Assembly (NCBI RefSeq): GCF_014656545.1
Contig: NZ_BNDS01000011.1
Coordinates: forward strand, 62,001 to 126,000
Length of the DNA stretch: 64,000 bases
From: Neobacillus kokaensis
Lineage (GTDB): Bacteria > Bacillota > Bacilli > Bacillales > Cytobacillaceae
Direction: 5' to 3'
Positions 6,144 to 15,184 of the stretch are shown piece after piece; positions within the stretch are counted from its first letter, which is position 1; each line of letters begins with the position of its first letter. The notes below the pieces were generated by a model. It had not been told where the DNA came from and ran no database searches. It saw only the letters and a program-made list of their open reading frames with translations. The position numbers were made by a program, and so were the translations under genes.

Positions 6144-8480
6144 TTACAAAATTATTTCCGCTGGCTCTTTTGCCTTTCGCATAAGATCTTTAAGATGTGC
6201 TGGTTTAACCGGGATATTTTCTACTTTTATATTCCATGCACGTAAGGCATCTTCTACGGCAGATTGAATAACAGCTGGAACTGGAATGGTTCCACTTTCA
6301 CCTGCGCCTTTTGCCCCTAATGGATTTAATGGGGACGGTGTCTCCACATGGCCAATCTTCATTTCCGGAACCTCGCAGGATGATGGAACCAGATAATCCA
6401 TTAAAGTACTGGTTAGCAGCTGACCTTGATTGTCGTACACAATCTCTTCATACAGCGCGTTCCCAATCCCGTTAGAAATACCCCCATGAACCTGGCCCTT
6501 AACAACCAAAGGATTCAGAAGCTTTCCATTATCATGGATTGACGTATATTCAAGGACTTTAATTGCGCAGGAATCTGGATCCACTTCCACAACAGCAATA
6601 TCTGTCATCCCTGTTATAGAAGCTGCTTTAGGTGCAAAATATTCTGTGACCTCAAGTCCTGGCTGCACATTATATGGATATGTTGTCCCTGGAAAAATCC
6701 CTTTGGCTTCATGTGCCAGTTCCCCTAAAGAAATTCGTATTGCTGGTTCATCTGTTTTAAATACATAACCGTTTTTTACTTGTAACTCTTCACGTTTTAC
6801 ATTGAATTTTTCTCCGGCTATTTGTAAAGCCTTTTCCTTTATTTTTTCTGCTGCTTTGAAAACGGAAGTTCCTACAATAACCCCCATCCGGCTGGCAAAT
6901 GTACCTGTACCATATGTGATGAGTTTCGTATCCCCTTCACGAACGGTTACTTTTTCGATTGGCATATCAAAAACTTCTGCAGCAATTTGAGCAAATGTTG
7001 TCTCATGACCCTGCCCTTGTGTGGCAGCACTCGTAAGAACGGTAATTTCACCGGTCTCTTCAATCCTTACAGTAGCCCCTTCAAACGAACCAAAACCTGT
7101 ATTTTCAATGGCTGTCGCAACACCAATACCGATATATTTGCCATTTTGGCGATATTCTTTCTGCTTCTTTCGCCATTCATAATAGTCTGACAGTTTAACA
7201 GCCTCATCCAATACTTTTGGATAGTCACCGCTGTCATAAATTTGTGGGCTTCCATCCCTTGAAAGCAGCCCTGTTCGATATGGAAACTCATTCTCCTGAA
7301 TAAGGTTTCTCCGGCGAATCTCTACTGGATCTATATTCAGTTTTGCAGCCGCCTGATCAAGCAGCCTATTTAAAATTAATGCTGCCTGCGGACGGCCAGC
7401 TCCGCGGAATGGAGCCATCGGCACCGTGTTCGTATAGAGGACTTTAGCATCGCAAAAATAATTCGGTACTTTATATGGTCCCGGAATTAGTGTCGAAGTC
7501 ATGATTGGCACAATAATACCCCATGGAACATATGCCCCATTATTCGCAAGCATTTTATCAATGACCGCAATAATTTTTCCGTCCTCGGATACACCTAGGG
7601 TAGCTTCATGATATTGCTCCCTTTCATGAATACAGCTCATCATATGCTCCATCCGGTCCTCAATCCAGCGGACTGGTGCTTTTACCTGCTTTGCTGCCCA
7701 GACAACAAGGAAATCTTCCACATAGAAGATTGCTTTTGCGCCAAACGCACCGCCCACATCAGGCGCTGCAACCCTAATATTGTGTTCCGGTGTCTTTAAT
7801 AATTTGGACAGTATGGATCGCATTTCATGCTGACTCTGAGTGGCAGCATATACCTCAAGCTCCGGCTCAGGTCCTTTAAAGTCCCATTTTGCCAACAATC
7901 CTCTCGTTTCAATTGGCAGACAGCTGACGCGGCCAATTTTAAAGCGATGATTTACCACAATCGGTGCATCTTTCATTGCTTCCTTTGCATCTCCAATAGA
8001 TTGCTGGAAATGGGCCGCAATATTAGACTCTAACTGTTGATGGGCAAGGGGGGCGTCCTCTTTAATAGCGTCGTCAAGATGAGCAACTGCCGGCAGCTGT
8101 TCATATTCAACTGTAATTAAATCAAGCGCATCCTCTGCAATATAACGATTCTCCGCAATGACCATTGCAACTGGTTCCCCTACATGATGAACAATAAAAT
8201 CCAAAGGGCGCTGTGTAACTGGTACGAGTTTTGGATGCGGGAAAAGGACTGGCAGGAAAGGAAAATCCTTTCCATCTCCAGGGCCAAACACTGCTGTTAC
8301 CCCAGACAGCTTCCGTGCTTGCTCTAAATTGATCTCCTTAATCCGGGCATGGGCATGGGGACTTCTAAGAAAAGCCGCACTTAATGTTCCTGGGATATTT
8401 AAGTCAGCAATATAACGCCCATCTCCCCTTATTAAACGGGGATCAATTTTCCGTTTTATTTCTTTCCCGATGTAGTTCAT
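6144..8480 (-). CDS. Molybdenum hydroxylase large subunit 1 (CoxL/XdhA type)
   Basis: 778 residues, full length for the molybdopterin-binding subunit of the xanthine dehydrogenase family. It has the N-terminal a/b-hammerhead (GKEIKRKIDPRLIRGDGRYI) and the cofactor loops DVGGAFGAK and PFRGAGRPQ. The active-site glutamate is in GAKGAGESG (Glu728). These enzymes hydroxylate electron-poor carbons of N-heterocycles with oxygen from water. Its start overlaps the end of the second large-subunit gene by 4 bases (ATGA), so the two are translationally coupled. The dedicated substrate cannot be read from sequence; a nicotinate or hydroxynicotinate dehydrogenase is the best contextual guess. It is a close paralogue in length and layout of the neighbouring large subunit but clearly diverged. 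Confidence 0.88.
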   Translation of the reverse strand: MNYIGKEIKRKIDPRLIRGDGRYIADLNIPGTLSAAFLRSPHAHARIKEINLEQARKLSGVTAVFGPGDGKDFPFLPVLFPHPKLVPVTQRPLDFIVHHVGEPVAMVIAENRYIAEDALDLITVEYEQLPAVAHLDDAIKEDAPLAHQQLESNIAAHFQQSIGDAKEAMKDAPIVVNHRFKIGRVSCLPIETRGLLAKWDFKGPEPELEVYAATQSQHEMRSILSKLLKTPEHNIRVAAPDVGGAFGAKAIFYVEDFLVVWAAKQVKAPVRWIEDRMEHMMSCIHEREQYHEATLGVSEDGKIIAVIDKMLANNGAYVPWGIIVPIMTSTLIPGPYKVPNYFCDAKVLYTNTVPMAPFRGAGRPQAALILNRLLDQAAAKLNIDPVEIRRRNLIQENEFPYRTGLLSRDGSPQIYDSGDYPKVLDEAVKLSDYYEWRKKQKEYRQNGKYIGIGVATAIENTGFGSFEGATVRIEETGEITVLTSAATQGQGHETTFAQIAAEVFDMPIEKVTVREGDTKLITYGTGTFASRMGVIVGTSVFKAAEKIKEKALQIAGEKFNVKREELQVKNGYVFKTDEPAIRISLGELAHEAKGIFPGTTYPYNVQPGLEVTEYFAPKAASITGMTDIAVVEVDPDSCAIKVLEYTSIHDNGKLLNPLVVKGQVHGGISNGIGNALYEEIVYDNQGQLLTSTLMDYLVPSSCEVPEMKIGHVETPSPLNPLGAKGAGESGTIPVPAVIQSAVEDALRAWNIKVENIPVKPAHLKDLMRKAKEPAEIIL

Positions 8481-10786
8481 AATGGCTCCACCTCGTTTGT
8501 AACAATGCCTTTTTTAATCGCATCTCTTATCTGTTCAGGCCGAATAGGCAAAGAAGTTATGTGAATAGGATATTGATCCAATGCATTGACAATCGCATTC
8601 GCAACAGCTGGGGCTACCGCGACTGTTCCACCTTCACCGGCTCCTTTTACACCAAGTGGATTCAAAGGGGATGGTGAATTTTCTAAAATCTCGATATCGA
8701 TTTCCGGTACTTCCATTGAACTAGGGAGCAAATAATCCATAAAGGAACCCGTAATAAGCTGACCGGTTTCATCGTATTTCAACTCTTCGTATATCGCACC
8801 GCCCAATCCTTGGGCCATGCCTCCGACAAGCTGACCGTGTACGAGCATCGGATTAATCGCCCGACCTACGTCATAGGCAATATAATACTTTTCAATTTTC
8901 ACCTTGCCCGTTTCGGAATCGACCGCCACCTCGGCTGCATGGATTCCGTATGGATAGGACATATGATCAATCGAAAATGTATATTTTTCCCGAAGCTCTA
9001 TCCCTTGTTTTTGGCATTCAACGATAATTTGTGCCAAAGGACAGATTTTCTGACCACCAGAAACCTGAATAATCCATTCATCCTTGATATCTAACTCATC
9101 CTTCGTAAACCCATGTAGTTCTGAAGAAAATGAAAGTAGTTTTTGCTTTAGAGCTTCTGCTGCATACCAAGCAGCAGAGCCGCCGACGACAGTCCCTCGG
9201 GTGGCAAAGGAGCCATTCCCTTTTTCAATTTCATCCGTATCCCCATGGAGCACAGTGACATTAGAATATGGAATCCCTAATTGCTCTGCGCAAATTTGTG
9301 CCAAGGCTGTTTCAACACCCTGGCCGATATCAGCCAAACCTGTTTTACAGATAAGACGGCCGTTTTCAGCAAATTCCACTTCACAGAATTCCCACGGCCC
9401 TAACCCTGATTTCTCAACAAACATCGCAAAGCCCAAACCGATTATTTTTCCATCTCGCCGAGCTTGCAGCTTTTTATCGGCAAATTCTTCCCACTTCATT
9501 GCCAAACGCGCTCTTTCTAGGATCTGTGGATAATCCCCGCTGTCATACTCGACTACCTGGCCAAGAGCAGAAATACCGTTTGAATACGGCATTTGTTCAG
9601 GTTGAATTAAATTTCTTTCCCTTACGATTGTCGGGTCCATGTTTAACTTCTTTGCAACCATATCAATCACTCGCTCGCGGACGAACGTTCCTTCAAATCG
9701 GCCGGGGCCGCGATAGGTGCCGGTAGGGGTTTTATTGGTTGCAACGACATGGGTTATAAATTCAAGTGCCTCGAAATCATATGGGCCGGCAAACATCCCT
9801 TGGGTTAACACAGGGACCGTTACTCCGTGTGTTCGAATATAAGCGCCTGTGTCGACAAAAATCTCATCTTTTAACGCATGGATTTTCCCTGTTTCATCAA
9901 AACCAACTACTACATGGTGTTTTTGTTCACGAGAATGGTTTGTCGCTTTCATATGTTCAAGCCGGTCTTCAATCCACTTGACTGGGCGGCCCAGCTTTAA
10001 GGCTGCATAGGGAATCAAATAGTCTTCAGGATAAAATTCACCCCTCGGTCCAAAACCGCCGCCGACATCTGTTTCAATAAAATGAATATCTTTAATATTC
10101 TTTTTCAATAGCTTAGCAAGGATCTGAATATTAAAATGGACTACCTTTGTAGGTCCATAAACGGTAAGCCGCCCGTTTTCTTCTATGGTTGCGAGCAGTC
10201 CTCTTGTCTCCATTGGAATACCCGAGTGCCTCTGGACATATAAATCTTCTTCAAGTACGTAAGGGCACTTTTCTACTAATTCATCGACATTTCCCTTCTT
10301 GGAATGAATGATAAACAGATCGTTGCTTCCAATTTCGGGATGCAATAAACTCGTTTCAGGCAGTATGGATTTATGTACATCTGTAATTGGAGTTAAAGGT
10401 TCGTAGGCAATGTCGATTAAATCCGCAGCATCTTCTGCAATGTATCTTGAAGATGCTATGACAAGTGCCACTGGTTCCCCCACATAACGGACTTTACCTT
10501 TCGCCAACGGGTACTGCAATGCTTTCGTTAGTGCCTCGTTTGGTGCCAAACGCATTGGAATAGGGTCAAGATCTGTCGGAAGATCCTCTCCAGTCATAAC
10601 GAAACATACACCCGGAAGATTTTTCGCTTTCTCAGTATTGATCTGCAGAATATTGGCGTGTGCATGCGGGCTGCGGACAATGACAGCCTCACATTGACCA
10701 GGCAGCTTAATATCACCGACATATTGTCCTTGCCCCGTTATGAGCCTTGGGTCCTCGATTCGTTTCACACTGGAGCCGATAGTCAT
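8477..10786 (-). CDS. Molybdenum hydroxylase large subunit 2 (CoxL/XdhA type)
   Basis: 769 residues, same family as its downstream neighbour. Motifs seen: SSVKRIEDPRLITGQGQYVG at the N-terminus, cofactor-binding DVGGGFGPRG, TYRGPGRFEG, and the catalytic glutamate in GVKGAGEGG (Glu718). The loop residues differ from subunit 1 (GGGFGPRG against GGAFGAKA; RGPGRFEG against RGAGRPQA), consistent with a different substrate. It overlaps the Fe-S subunit gene by 4 bases upstream and subunit 1 by 4 bases downstream. Two large subunits beside a single small and a single medium subunit suggest that they share electron-transfer partners and carry out two successive ring hydroxylations. Confidence 0.88.
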   Translation of the reverse strand: MTIGSSVKRIEDPRLITGQGQYVGDIKLPGQCEAVIVRSPHAHANILQINTEKAKNLPGVCFVMTGEDLPTDLDPIPMRLAPNEALTKALQYPLAKGKVRYVGEPVALVIASSRYIAEDAADLIDIAYEPLTPITDVHKSILPETSLLHPEIGSNDLFIIHSKKGNVDELVEKCPYVLEEDLYVQRHSGIPMETRGLLATIEENGRLTVYGPTKVVHFNIQILAKLLKKNIKDIHFIETDVGGGFGPRGEFYPEDYLIPYAALKLGRPVKWIEDRLEHMKATNHSREQKHHVVVGFDETGKIHALKDEIFVDTGAYIRTHGVTVPVLTQGMFAGPYDFEALEFITHVVATNKTPTGTYRGPGRFEGTFVRERVIDMVAKKLNMDPTIVRERNLIQPEQMPYSNGISALGQVVEYDSGDYPQILERARLAMKWEEFADKKLQARRDGKIIGLGFAMFVEKSGLGPWEFCEVEFAENGRLICKTGLADIGQGVETALAQICAEQLGIPYSNVTVLHGDTDEIEKGNGSFATRGTVVGGSAAWYAAEALKQKLLSFSSELHGFTKDELDIKDEWIIQVSGGQKICPLAQIIVECQKQGIELREKYTFSIDHMSYPYGIHAAEVAVDSETGKVKIEKYYIAYDVGRAINPMLVHGQLVGGMAQGLGGAIYEELKYDETGQLITGSFMDYLLPSSMEVPEIDIEILENSPSPLNPLGVKGAGEGGTVAVAPAVANAIVNALDQYPIHITSLPIRPEQIRDAIKKGIVTNEVEPL

Positions 10787-11334
10787 ACTTCCACTTTCCT
10801 TCCAGAGTGTACGATTTCAAGATCACTGGTTTCTTCCTCACTCTTTTTATTTTTATTGAGCATTTCTGCTGCCATCTCGACGGCATCGACAATATTTTGA
10901 TAACCCGTACAGCGGCACAAATTACCCGAGATCCCTTCCCTAATTTCCTCACGGCTCGGATTAGGGTTCTGTTCTAAAAAATGACAGGCAGACATTAGGA
11001 CTCCTGGTGTACAAAAGCCGCACTGAAGGCCGTGTTTTTCCCAGAATGCTTCCTGCAATGGATGAAGACTGCCATCAGGTTCTGCCAATCCTTCTACCGT
11101 ACGAATTTCTGCTTGATTTGCCTGTACTCCAAAAACTAAACAGGACCTCACTGGCCGGCCATCCATCGTAATCGTACACGCCCCGCATATTCCATGTTCA
11201 CAGCCTACATGTGTTCCAGTTAATCCGAGTTCGTCACGTAAAACATCGGATAGTAACATTCGAGGTTCAACAGAAGTTGTATATTGCTTTCCATTTACGG
11301 TTAAAGTGATTTCTTTTGAGTTAGATTGCGTCAT
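10783..11334 (-). CDS. Molybdenum hydroxylase 2Fe-2S small subunit (CoxS type)
   Basis: 183 residues holding both [2Fe-2S] clusters of the family. The N-terminal plant-ferredoxin-type cluster uses Cys45, Cys50, Cys53 (CEHGICGAC) and Cys65. The C-terminal helical cluster uses Cys105, Cys108 (CGFC) and Cys140, Cys142 (CRC). It passes electrons from the molybdenum site to FAD in the medium subunit. The C-terminus carries about 25 extra charged residues (NKNKKSEEETSDLE) beyond the usual end, and the gene overlaps large subunit 2 by 4 bases. Confidence 0.92.
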   Translation of the reverse strand: MTQSNSKEITLTVNGKQYTTSVEPRMLLSDVLRDELGLTGTHVGCEHGICGACTITMDGRPVRSCLVFGVQANQAEIRTVEGLAEPDGSLHPLQEAFWEKHGLQCGFCTPGVLMSACHFLEQNPNPSREEIREGISGNLCRCTGYQNIVDAVEMAAEMLNKNKKSEEETSDLEIVHSGRKVEV

Positions 11335-11369
11335 GTGTTTCCACCTCCTGAAAATGTTAAAGAATCCTA

Positions 11370-12242
11370 TTATAAAAGAGCGGCTCTTTCAGCTGCGCGT
11401 TCAAGTACACGTTTCGCATATGTGATACATAAATCCTTTCGATATTCGCTGCTAGCATGAATATCAGGCTCTGGTTCGACTAAATCGGCAATTTGTTCAC
11501 AGCTTTCCGCGATGAGCTCAGTGCTTGGCACTTGACCAATCATTCCCTCTGTTACTTCCTCCAGCAGCACAGGGACACCATCAACTCCACCTAAACAAAG
11601 GGAAGCAGACGCTATTGTTCCATCTTCACTCAAGGTAACCGAGGCAGCAGCTAAAACGATGGCAAAATCACCTTTACGAAGTGTAAACTCGTCAATGGCA
11701 TAACCAGTCCTCGTCGAAGGAATCGGAATATCTATAGATACTAAAATTTCATTCATATCAATAGTTGTCGTCAAATAAGTCAAAAAGAACTCATCCGTTG
11801 TAACCGTCCGCTTCCCATCAGGCGAAGCTAGTGTAAATTCTGCTCCAAGCAATGTCATCATCACCGGCAGTTCGGCTGTTGGGTCTGCATGGACGATACT
11901 GCCGCCGATGGTTCCACGGGAACGTATCTGGGAATGACCAATTAACTTCATCCCCTCTGTCAAGAGCGGGCAAACCCGCTCAATTTCCTTAGATTCTTCT
12001 ACTTGATAGTGGCGTGTCAGTCCGCCAATTTTAATAACTGAATCAGTTACCTGAATATAACTCAACTCTGAAATGTTATTAATATCGATGATGACTTGAG
12101 GTCGGGCTAAACGCATATTCATCATTGGGATGAGACTTTGACCTCCCGACATGATTTTTGCATCATAACCAAATTCATCCAATAATCTTAACGCCTCTTC
12201 AAGATCGGCTGGAGAATGATAGTCAAATACCGCTGGTTTCAC
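11370..12242 (-). CDS. Molybdenum hydroxylase FAD-binding medium subunit (CoxM type)
   Basis: 290 residues. FAD-binding motifs of the CO dehydrogenase/xanthine dehydrogenase medium subunit are present: MSGGQSLIPMMNMRL (about 31-45) and TIGGSIVHADPTAELP (about 112-127). I chose the GTG at 12242 because AGAGGG lies 6-7 bases upstream and it gives the usual N-terminus KPAVFDYHSP; a GTG at 12284 directly abutting the previous stop codon would add 14 atypical residues. It accepts electrons from the Fe-S subunit and reduces NAD+ or another acceptor. It is probably shared by both large subunits. Confidence 0.9.
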   Translation of the reverse strand: MKPAVFDYHSPADLEEALRLLDEFGYDAKIMSGGQSLIPMMNMRLARPQVIIDINNISELSYIQVTDSVIKIGGLTRHYQVEESKEIERVCPLLTEGMKLIGHSQIRSRGTIGGSIVHADPTAELPVMMTLLGAEFTLASPDGKRTVTTDEFFLTYLTTTIDMNEILVSIDIPIPSTRTGYAIDEFTLRKGDFAIVLAAASVTLSEDGTIASASLCLGGVDGVPVLLEEVTEGMIGQVPSTELIAESCEQIADLVEPEPDIHASSEYRKDLCITYAKRVLERAAERAALL

Positions 12243-12284
12243 GTTATTCCCTCTTTCCTGGAAAAATTGTTTCCCTATATCCAC

Positions 12285-12734
12285 TTAAATTGCAGTTCTT
12301 GTACTAATTTCCTTAGCGATTTTCTTAAAGAAATCCTTAACAATCATTTTCGCAATTCCTGATAAAATCCGTTGTCCTACTCCTGCAATCAAACCGCCCA
12401 CTTGTGCTTCACCGTTATATCGGATCGTTGTTTTTGGCTCATTAAAATCAAGTTCCACAACGGCATTCCCTTCAATAAAGCCCATTTTGCTGTCAGCCTT
12501 CATGATTAATCGATATTGATTGGGCGCAACCTTATCCAAAATTTTAATTTCAGCTTCATATTCTCCTCTAACCGCTGCTATGCCTAGAGCAATTTCAGCT
12601 TTATATGAATCTTTTTCAACCTCAGTCAGCACCTTGCAGCCGGGAGTGGCACTTTTAAGTACTTCAGGATCATTCAACGCATTCCAAACCTCTTCTTGAG
12701 TTGCATCAACAATTACTTCACCTTTTACATTCAT
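12285..12734 (-). CDS. CoxG-like SRPBCC protein
   Basis: 149 residues, the carbon monoxide dehydrogenase subunit G family (START/SRPBCC fold). It begins MNVKGEVIVDATQEEVWNAL, with the ALNDPEVLKSATPGCK segment typical of the family. The C-terminal helix (RILSGIAKMIVKDFFKKIAKEI) is amphipathic, and related CoxG proteins are thought to help anchor the enzyme to the membrane. It is the first gene of the operon after an AT-rich leader, which suggests a role in assembly or localisation of the molybdenum hydroxylases that follow. Confidence 0.85.
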   Translation of the reverse strand: MNVKGEVIVDATQEEVWNALNDPEVLKSATPGCKVLTEVEKDSYKAEIALGIAAVRGEYEAEIKILDKVAPNQYRLIMKADSKMGFIEGNAVVELDFNEPKTTIRYNGEAQVGGLIAGVGQRILSGIAKMIVKDFFKKIAKEISTRTAI

Positions 12735-12939
12735 TTAGAAAACCACCTTTATCTTATTTTTTATCAACTAATTGGCTGTTTTTATTAAAAAAGTAAACGG
12801 AACCAATTATCAGAATTTTCTACCTGTTAGAGAAATAATAAAATATATTATATATAATTGTGAAATACCTAAATCTTATGAAATAATAAGTTTTTTGTAT
12901 TTTCATATTGTTTACATTAGAAATTACATCCCAATAAAT

Positions 12940-12982
12940 AAAAAAAGAGCTGATCTTTAGTTAAAAAGACCGCCCTTTTAAG
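12940..12982 (-). terminator. Terminator downstream of xdhC
   Basis: On the minus strand, AAAGGGCGGTCTTT pairs with AAAGATCAGCTCTTT (with G-U pairs and one bulge) and is followed by TTTTTTTATTTATT. It would end the xdhC transcript before the catabolic operon promoter region at 12735-12940, which is very AT-rich and holds no convincing gene. Confidence 0.7.
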
Positions 12983-12989
12983 GTGTAAA

Positions 12990-14081
12990 CTAATGGCTCC
13001 AGCATTCAACTGCACGTTGTATCCTCTGTTGTTTCAATGTTTGGTTCCTAATTTGTATTAACTGGGCTACTACACTAATACTAATCTCCTCAGGTCCCTC
13101 CGCGAAAATATCCAATCCAATCGGTGAGTATATGTGTGACAATGCCTCTTTATCGTTTATTAACCGTTCCGTCCGTCTTTTTGGTCCTAAAACCCCTATG
13201 TACTTAGGAGGATTTTGCAGCAGATGCTGCAATATTTCTCGGTCTCGATTAAAGTTATGAGTCATAACAAGTACATAAACATTTTCAGGAATAGTTCTGT
13301 TCGCAAAAAAAGTGGCTGGATGCTCGACAATTCTTTTATCAGCTTGCGGAAAATAAGTTTCATTACAGCGGCTCTCTCTCGGATCAATAACTACAACCGA
13401 AAAATCTGTTCGTGAAGCTAATTCAACTAGAGGCTCCGCATCTGGACCCGCTCCAAATACAAATAATTGCTCTTTTGGTTCATATAATTCAAAGAGAAAA
13501 TCAGCCTGCAGCTCATTCAAACGAATGAATTTTACCTTCACCCTTTCCTGTAGAAATTGATTAACTAAGGGAGTAAAAATAGGAGGAATATCAATGTCGT
13601 TAAACTTTACATCCATCATTTCGTGATCGAAGGATAAAATCACAGGATTGTGCATTGCTTCTGGTGTCAAGCATTTTATTGACACTACCGTAAACCCTTT
13701 ATTCAGCTGTTCATCAATATGTGGCCATAATAGTAAATCCTCTTTTAATTTGTTAAGGTTCCAGCCTATTGGTTCAACGTAAACTTCTATGTTTCCATCA
13801 CAACCGGCACTTTGTCCCCATGAAAGGTCATCCACGGACCTTAGGTCATATTGCACCGTTTTCGGGACCAAAGTACTAATAACATCCTCTGCCTGATAGA
13901 TTAAATCCTGCTCTAAACAACCTGCACTTATTGTGCCGTAGTAACTGCCATCCCCACAAATTAACATTTTAGCCCCTTCTCGTCTATAAGCTGAGCCATC
14001 AACACGGCAAATCGTAGCCATAGCAAACAAATTGTCTTTCTTTGCTTTTAAACTTTTTAATAATCGGCAAATATCATTCAC
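12990..14081 (-). CDS. XdhC-family molybdenum cofactor insertion factor
   Basis: 363 residues. The N-terminal XdhC_CoxI domain includes FAMATICRVDGSAYRREGAKM and the cysteine-containing GTISAGCLEQDL. The C-terminal Rossmann domain includes VFGAGPDAEPLVELA and VVIDPRE, then GVLGPKRRTERL. Family members bind molybdenum cofactor, guard it during sulfuration and insert it into xanthine dehydrogenase-type apoenzymes. I chose the GTG at 14081 with AAGGAG 9 bases upstream; an ATG at 14117 would place that Shine-Dalgarno inside the gene. It is divergent from the LysR gene and immediately upstream of the molybdenum hydroxylase operon, which it probably serves. Confidence 0.86.
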   Translation of the reverse strand: MNDICRLLKSLKAKKDNLFAMATICRVDGSAYRREGAKMLICGDGSYYGTISAGCLEQDLIYQAEDVISTLVPKTVQYDLRSVDDLSWGQSAGCDGNIEVYVEPIGWNLNKLKEDLLLWPHIDEQLNKGFTVVSIKCLTPEAMHNPVILSFDHEMMDVKFNDIDIPPIFTPLVNQFLQERVKVKFIRLNELQADFLFELYEPKEQLFVFGAGPDAEPLVELASRTDFSVVVIDPRESRCNETYFPQADKRIVEHPATFFANRTIPENVYVLVMTHNFNRDREILQHLLQNPPKYIGVLGPKRRTERLINDKEALSHIYSPIGLDIFAEGPEEISISVVAQLIQIRNQTLKQQRIQRAVECWSH

Positions 14082-14213
14082 AATTGAACACTCCTTTACA
14101 TAATTTATGAAATCCATTTACTATTTGTGAATTTGTATTTACATATTTTAAACAAATGATATAATAAAATTACCAAATTATCAATATTCTGAATAATTTT
14201 TACTTTGAAAGGG
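14082..14213. promoter_or_regulatory. Divergent control region between xdhC and the LysR gene
   Basis: Short, very AT-rich region shared by two divergently oriented starts, the usual site for LysR autoregulation and control of the partner gene. AT-rich inverted segments such as ACAAATGATATAATAAAATT are present, but I cannot single out a convincing T-N11-A operator. Confidence 0.45.
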
Positions 14214-15098
14214 ATGGTTATTATTAACTTACTTTATTTAGAAACCTTTCTAACCGTTTGTCATACAGGGAATTTTACGGAAGCAGCGAAAAGACTATAT
14301 GTTCCGCAGCCAACCATTTCTAATAGAATTAGCAGCTTGGAGGAGGAATTGGGTCAAGAATTATTTGTCAGAGGAAAAAAAGGCAAACGAAGTGTGGAAT
14401 TAACAAGAGCAGGCAAGGTTTTTCTTCCGTATGCGGAACAGGTTATTGAAACGATTAATACCGCGAAGAGCGAGATACATCAGAATGTAAATGATACCTT
14501 CATTACATTAGGCAGCTCAATTGCCCTTACACATCCGTATATTTATGGAAAAATAAATATGCTAAATAATGTCCACAACAAAAATATTAATCTTCTTATT
14601 ATGGACCACTCCTTAATCGCAAAATCACTATTAGAAGGTGTCGTTGATATGGCTTTTGTCACAGAGCCAATTATTAACAAGCAGCTAGAATCTCAGCCCA
14701 TCTATAAAGAAAATTATGGATTAATCGTATCCGCCAAGCACCCGCTTGCGAGGAAAAAATGTTTAGACAACCTTGAGGATTTAGAGGACCAATATTTAAT
14801 TTTCTATAAATCTTTTTTGAAAGACCAAACATTTTTTCGCAATATAAAATGTGAAAAGTGGATTACAACTAACCAAGTCGAACTAGTGAATGACTTAATT
14901 CAAAACCAGAACGCTGTTTCTTTTCTTCCGTCTCATTCTTTAAATAATGAAATCCAACGTGGAAAACTAGCCTATGTTCCCATTCATAAAGATTTACTGG
15001 TTTGTGATATTCAATATTTTCTTGTTTACCGAAAAAACGAGCTCTTTTATGAAGACATCTTTCTTCAAGAATTAGAGCCGGAGACGTTAACTATCTAA
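14214..15098 (+). CDS. LysR-family transcriptional regulator
   Basis: 294 residues from the ATG at 14214. The N-terminal winged HTH (about 5-65) reads LLYLETFLTVCHTGNFTEAA then PQPTISNRISSLEEELGQEL, a textbook LysR domain. The C-terminal periplasmic-binding-like effector domain fills the rest (about 90-290). The start is uncertain: GAAAGGG directly abuts the ATG at 14214, which is too close for a normal Shine-Dalgarno, and a TTG at 14205 in the same frame has no site. A rarer ATT start a few codons downstream is possible. It is divergent from xdhC and so is the likely activator of xdhC and perhaps of the molybdenum hydroxylase operon. Confidence 0.88.
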   Translation: MVIINLLYLETFLTVCHTGNFTEAAKRLYVPQPTISNRISSLEEELGQELFVRGKKGKRSVELTRAGKVFLPYAEQVIETINTAKSEIHQNVNDTFITLGSSIALTHPYIYGKINMLNNVHNKNINLLIMDHSLIAKSLLEGVVDMAFVTEPIINKQLESQPIYKENYGLIVSAKHPLARKKCLDNLEDLEDQYLIFYKSFLKDQTFFRNIKCEKWITTNQVELVNDLIQNQNAVSFLPSHSLNNEIQRGKLAYVPIHKDLLVCDIQYFLVYRKNELFYEDIFLQELEPETLTI

Positions 15099-15117
15099 TT
15101 TTACATATTTAAAATGT

Positions 15118-15165
15118 AAAAAAGCAGGAGACCCTTGGAATCTTTGGATCTTCTGCTTTTTAAAT
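15118..15165. terminator. Bidirectional terminator between the LysR gene and thiF
   Basis: AAAAAGCAGGAGACCC on one side pairs with GGATCTTCTGCTTTTT on the other. It has A- and T-runs at opposite ends, so it can end both convergent transcripts (LysR and the thiamine operon). Confidence 0.85.
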
Positions 15166-15184
15166 AGAGTAATAATGCAAAATA

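Noticed and set aside
9084..9533. 149-codon plus-strand frame inside large subunit 2
   Set aside because: Lies fully within a strongly supported coding gene on the other strand and has Ser/Pro-rich shadow composition.
12772..12960. 62-codon plus-strand reading frame between CoxG and xdhC
   Set aside because: Very AT-rich, no ribosome site, and overlaps the control region and the xdhC terminator; no recognisable protein features.
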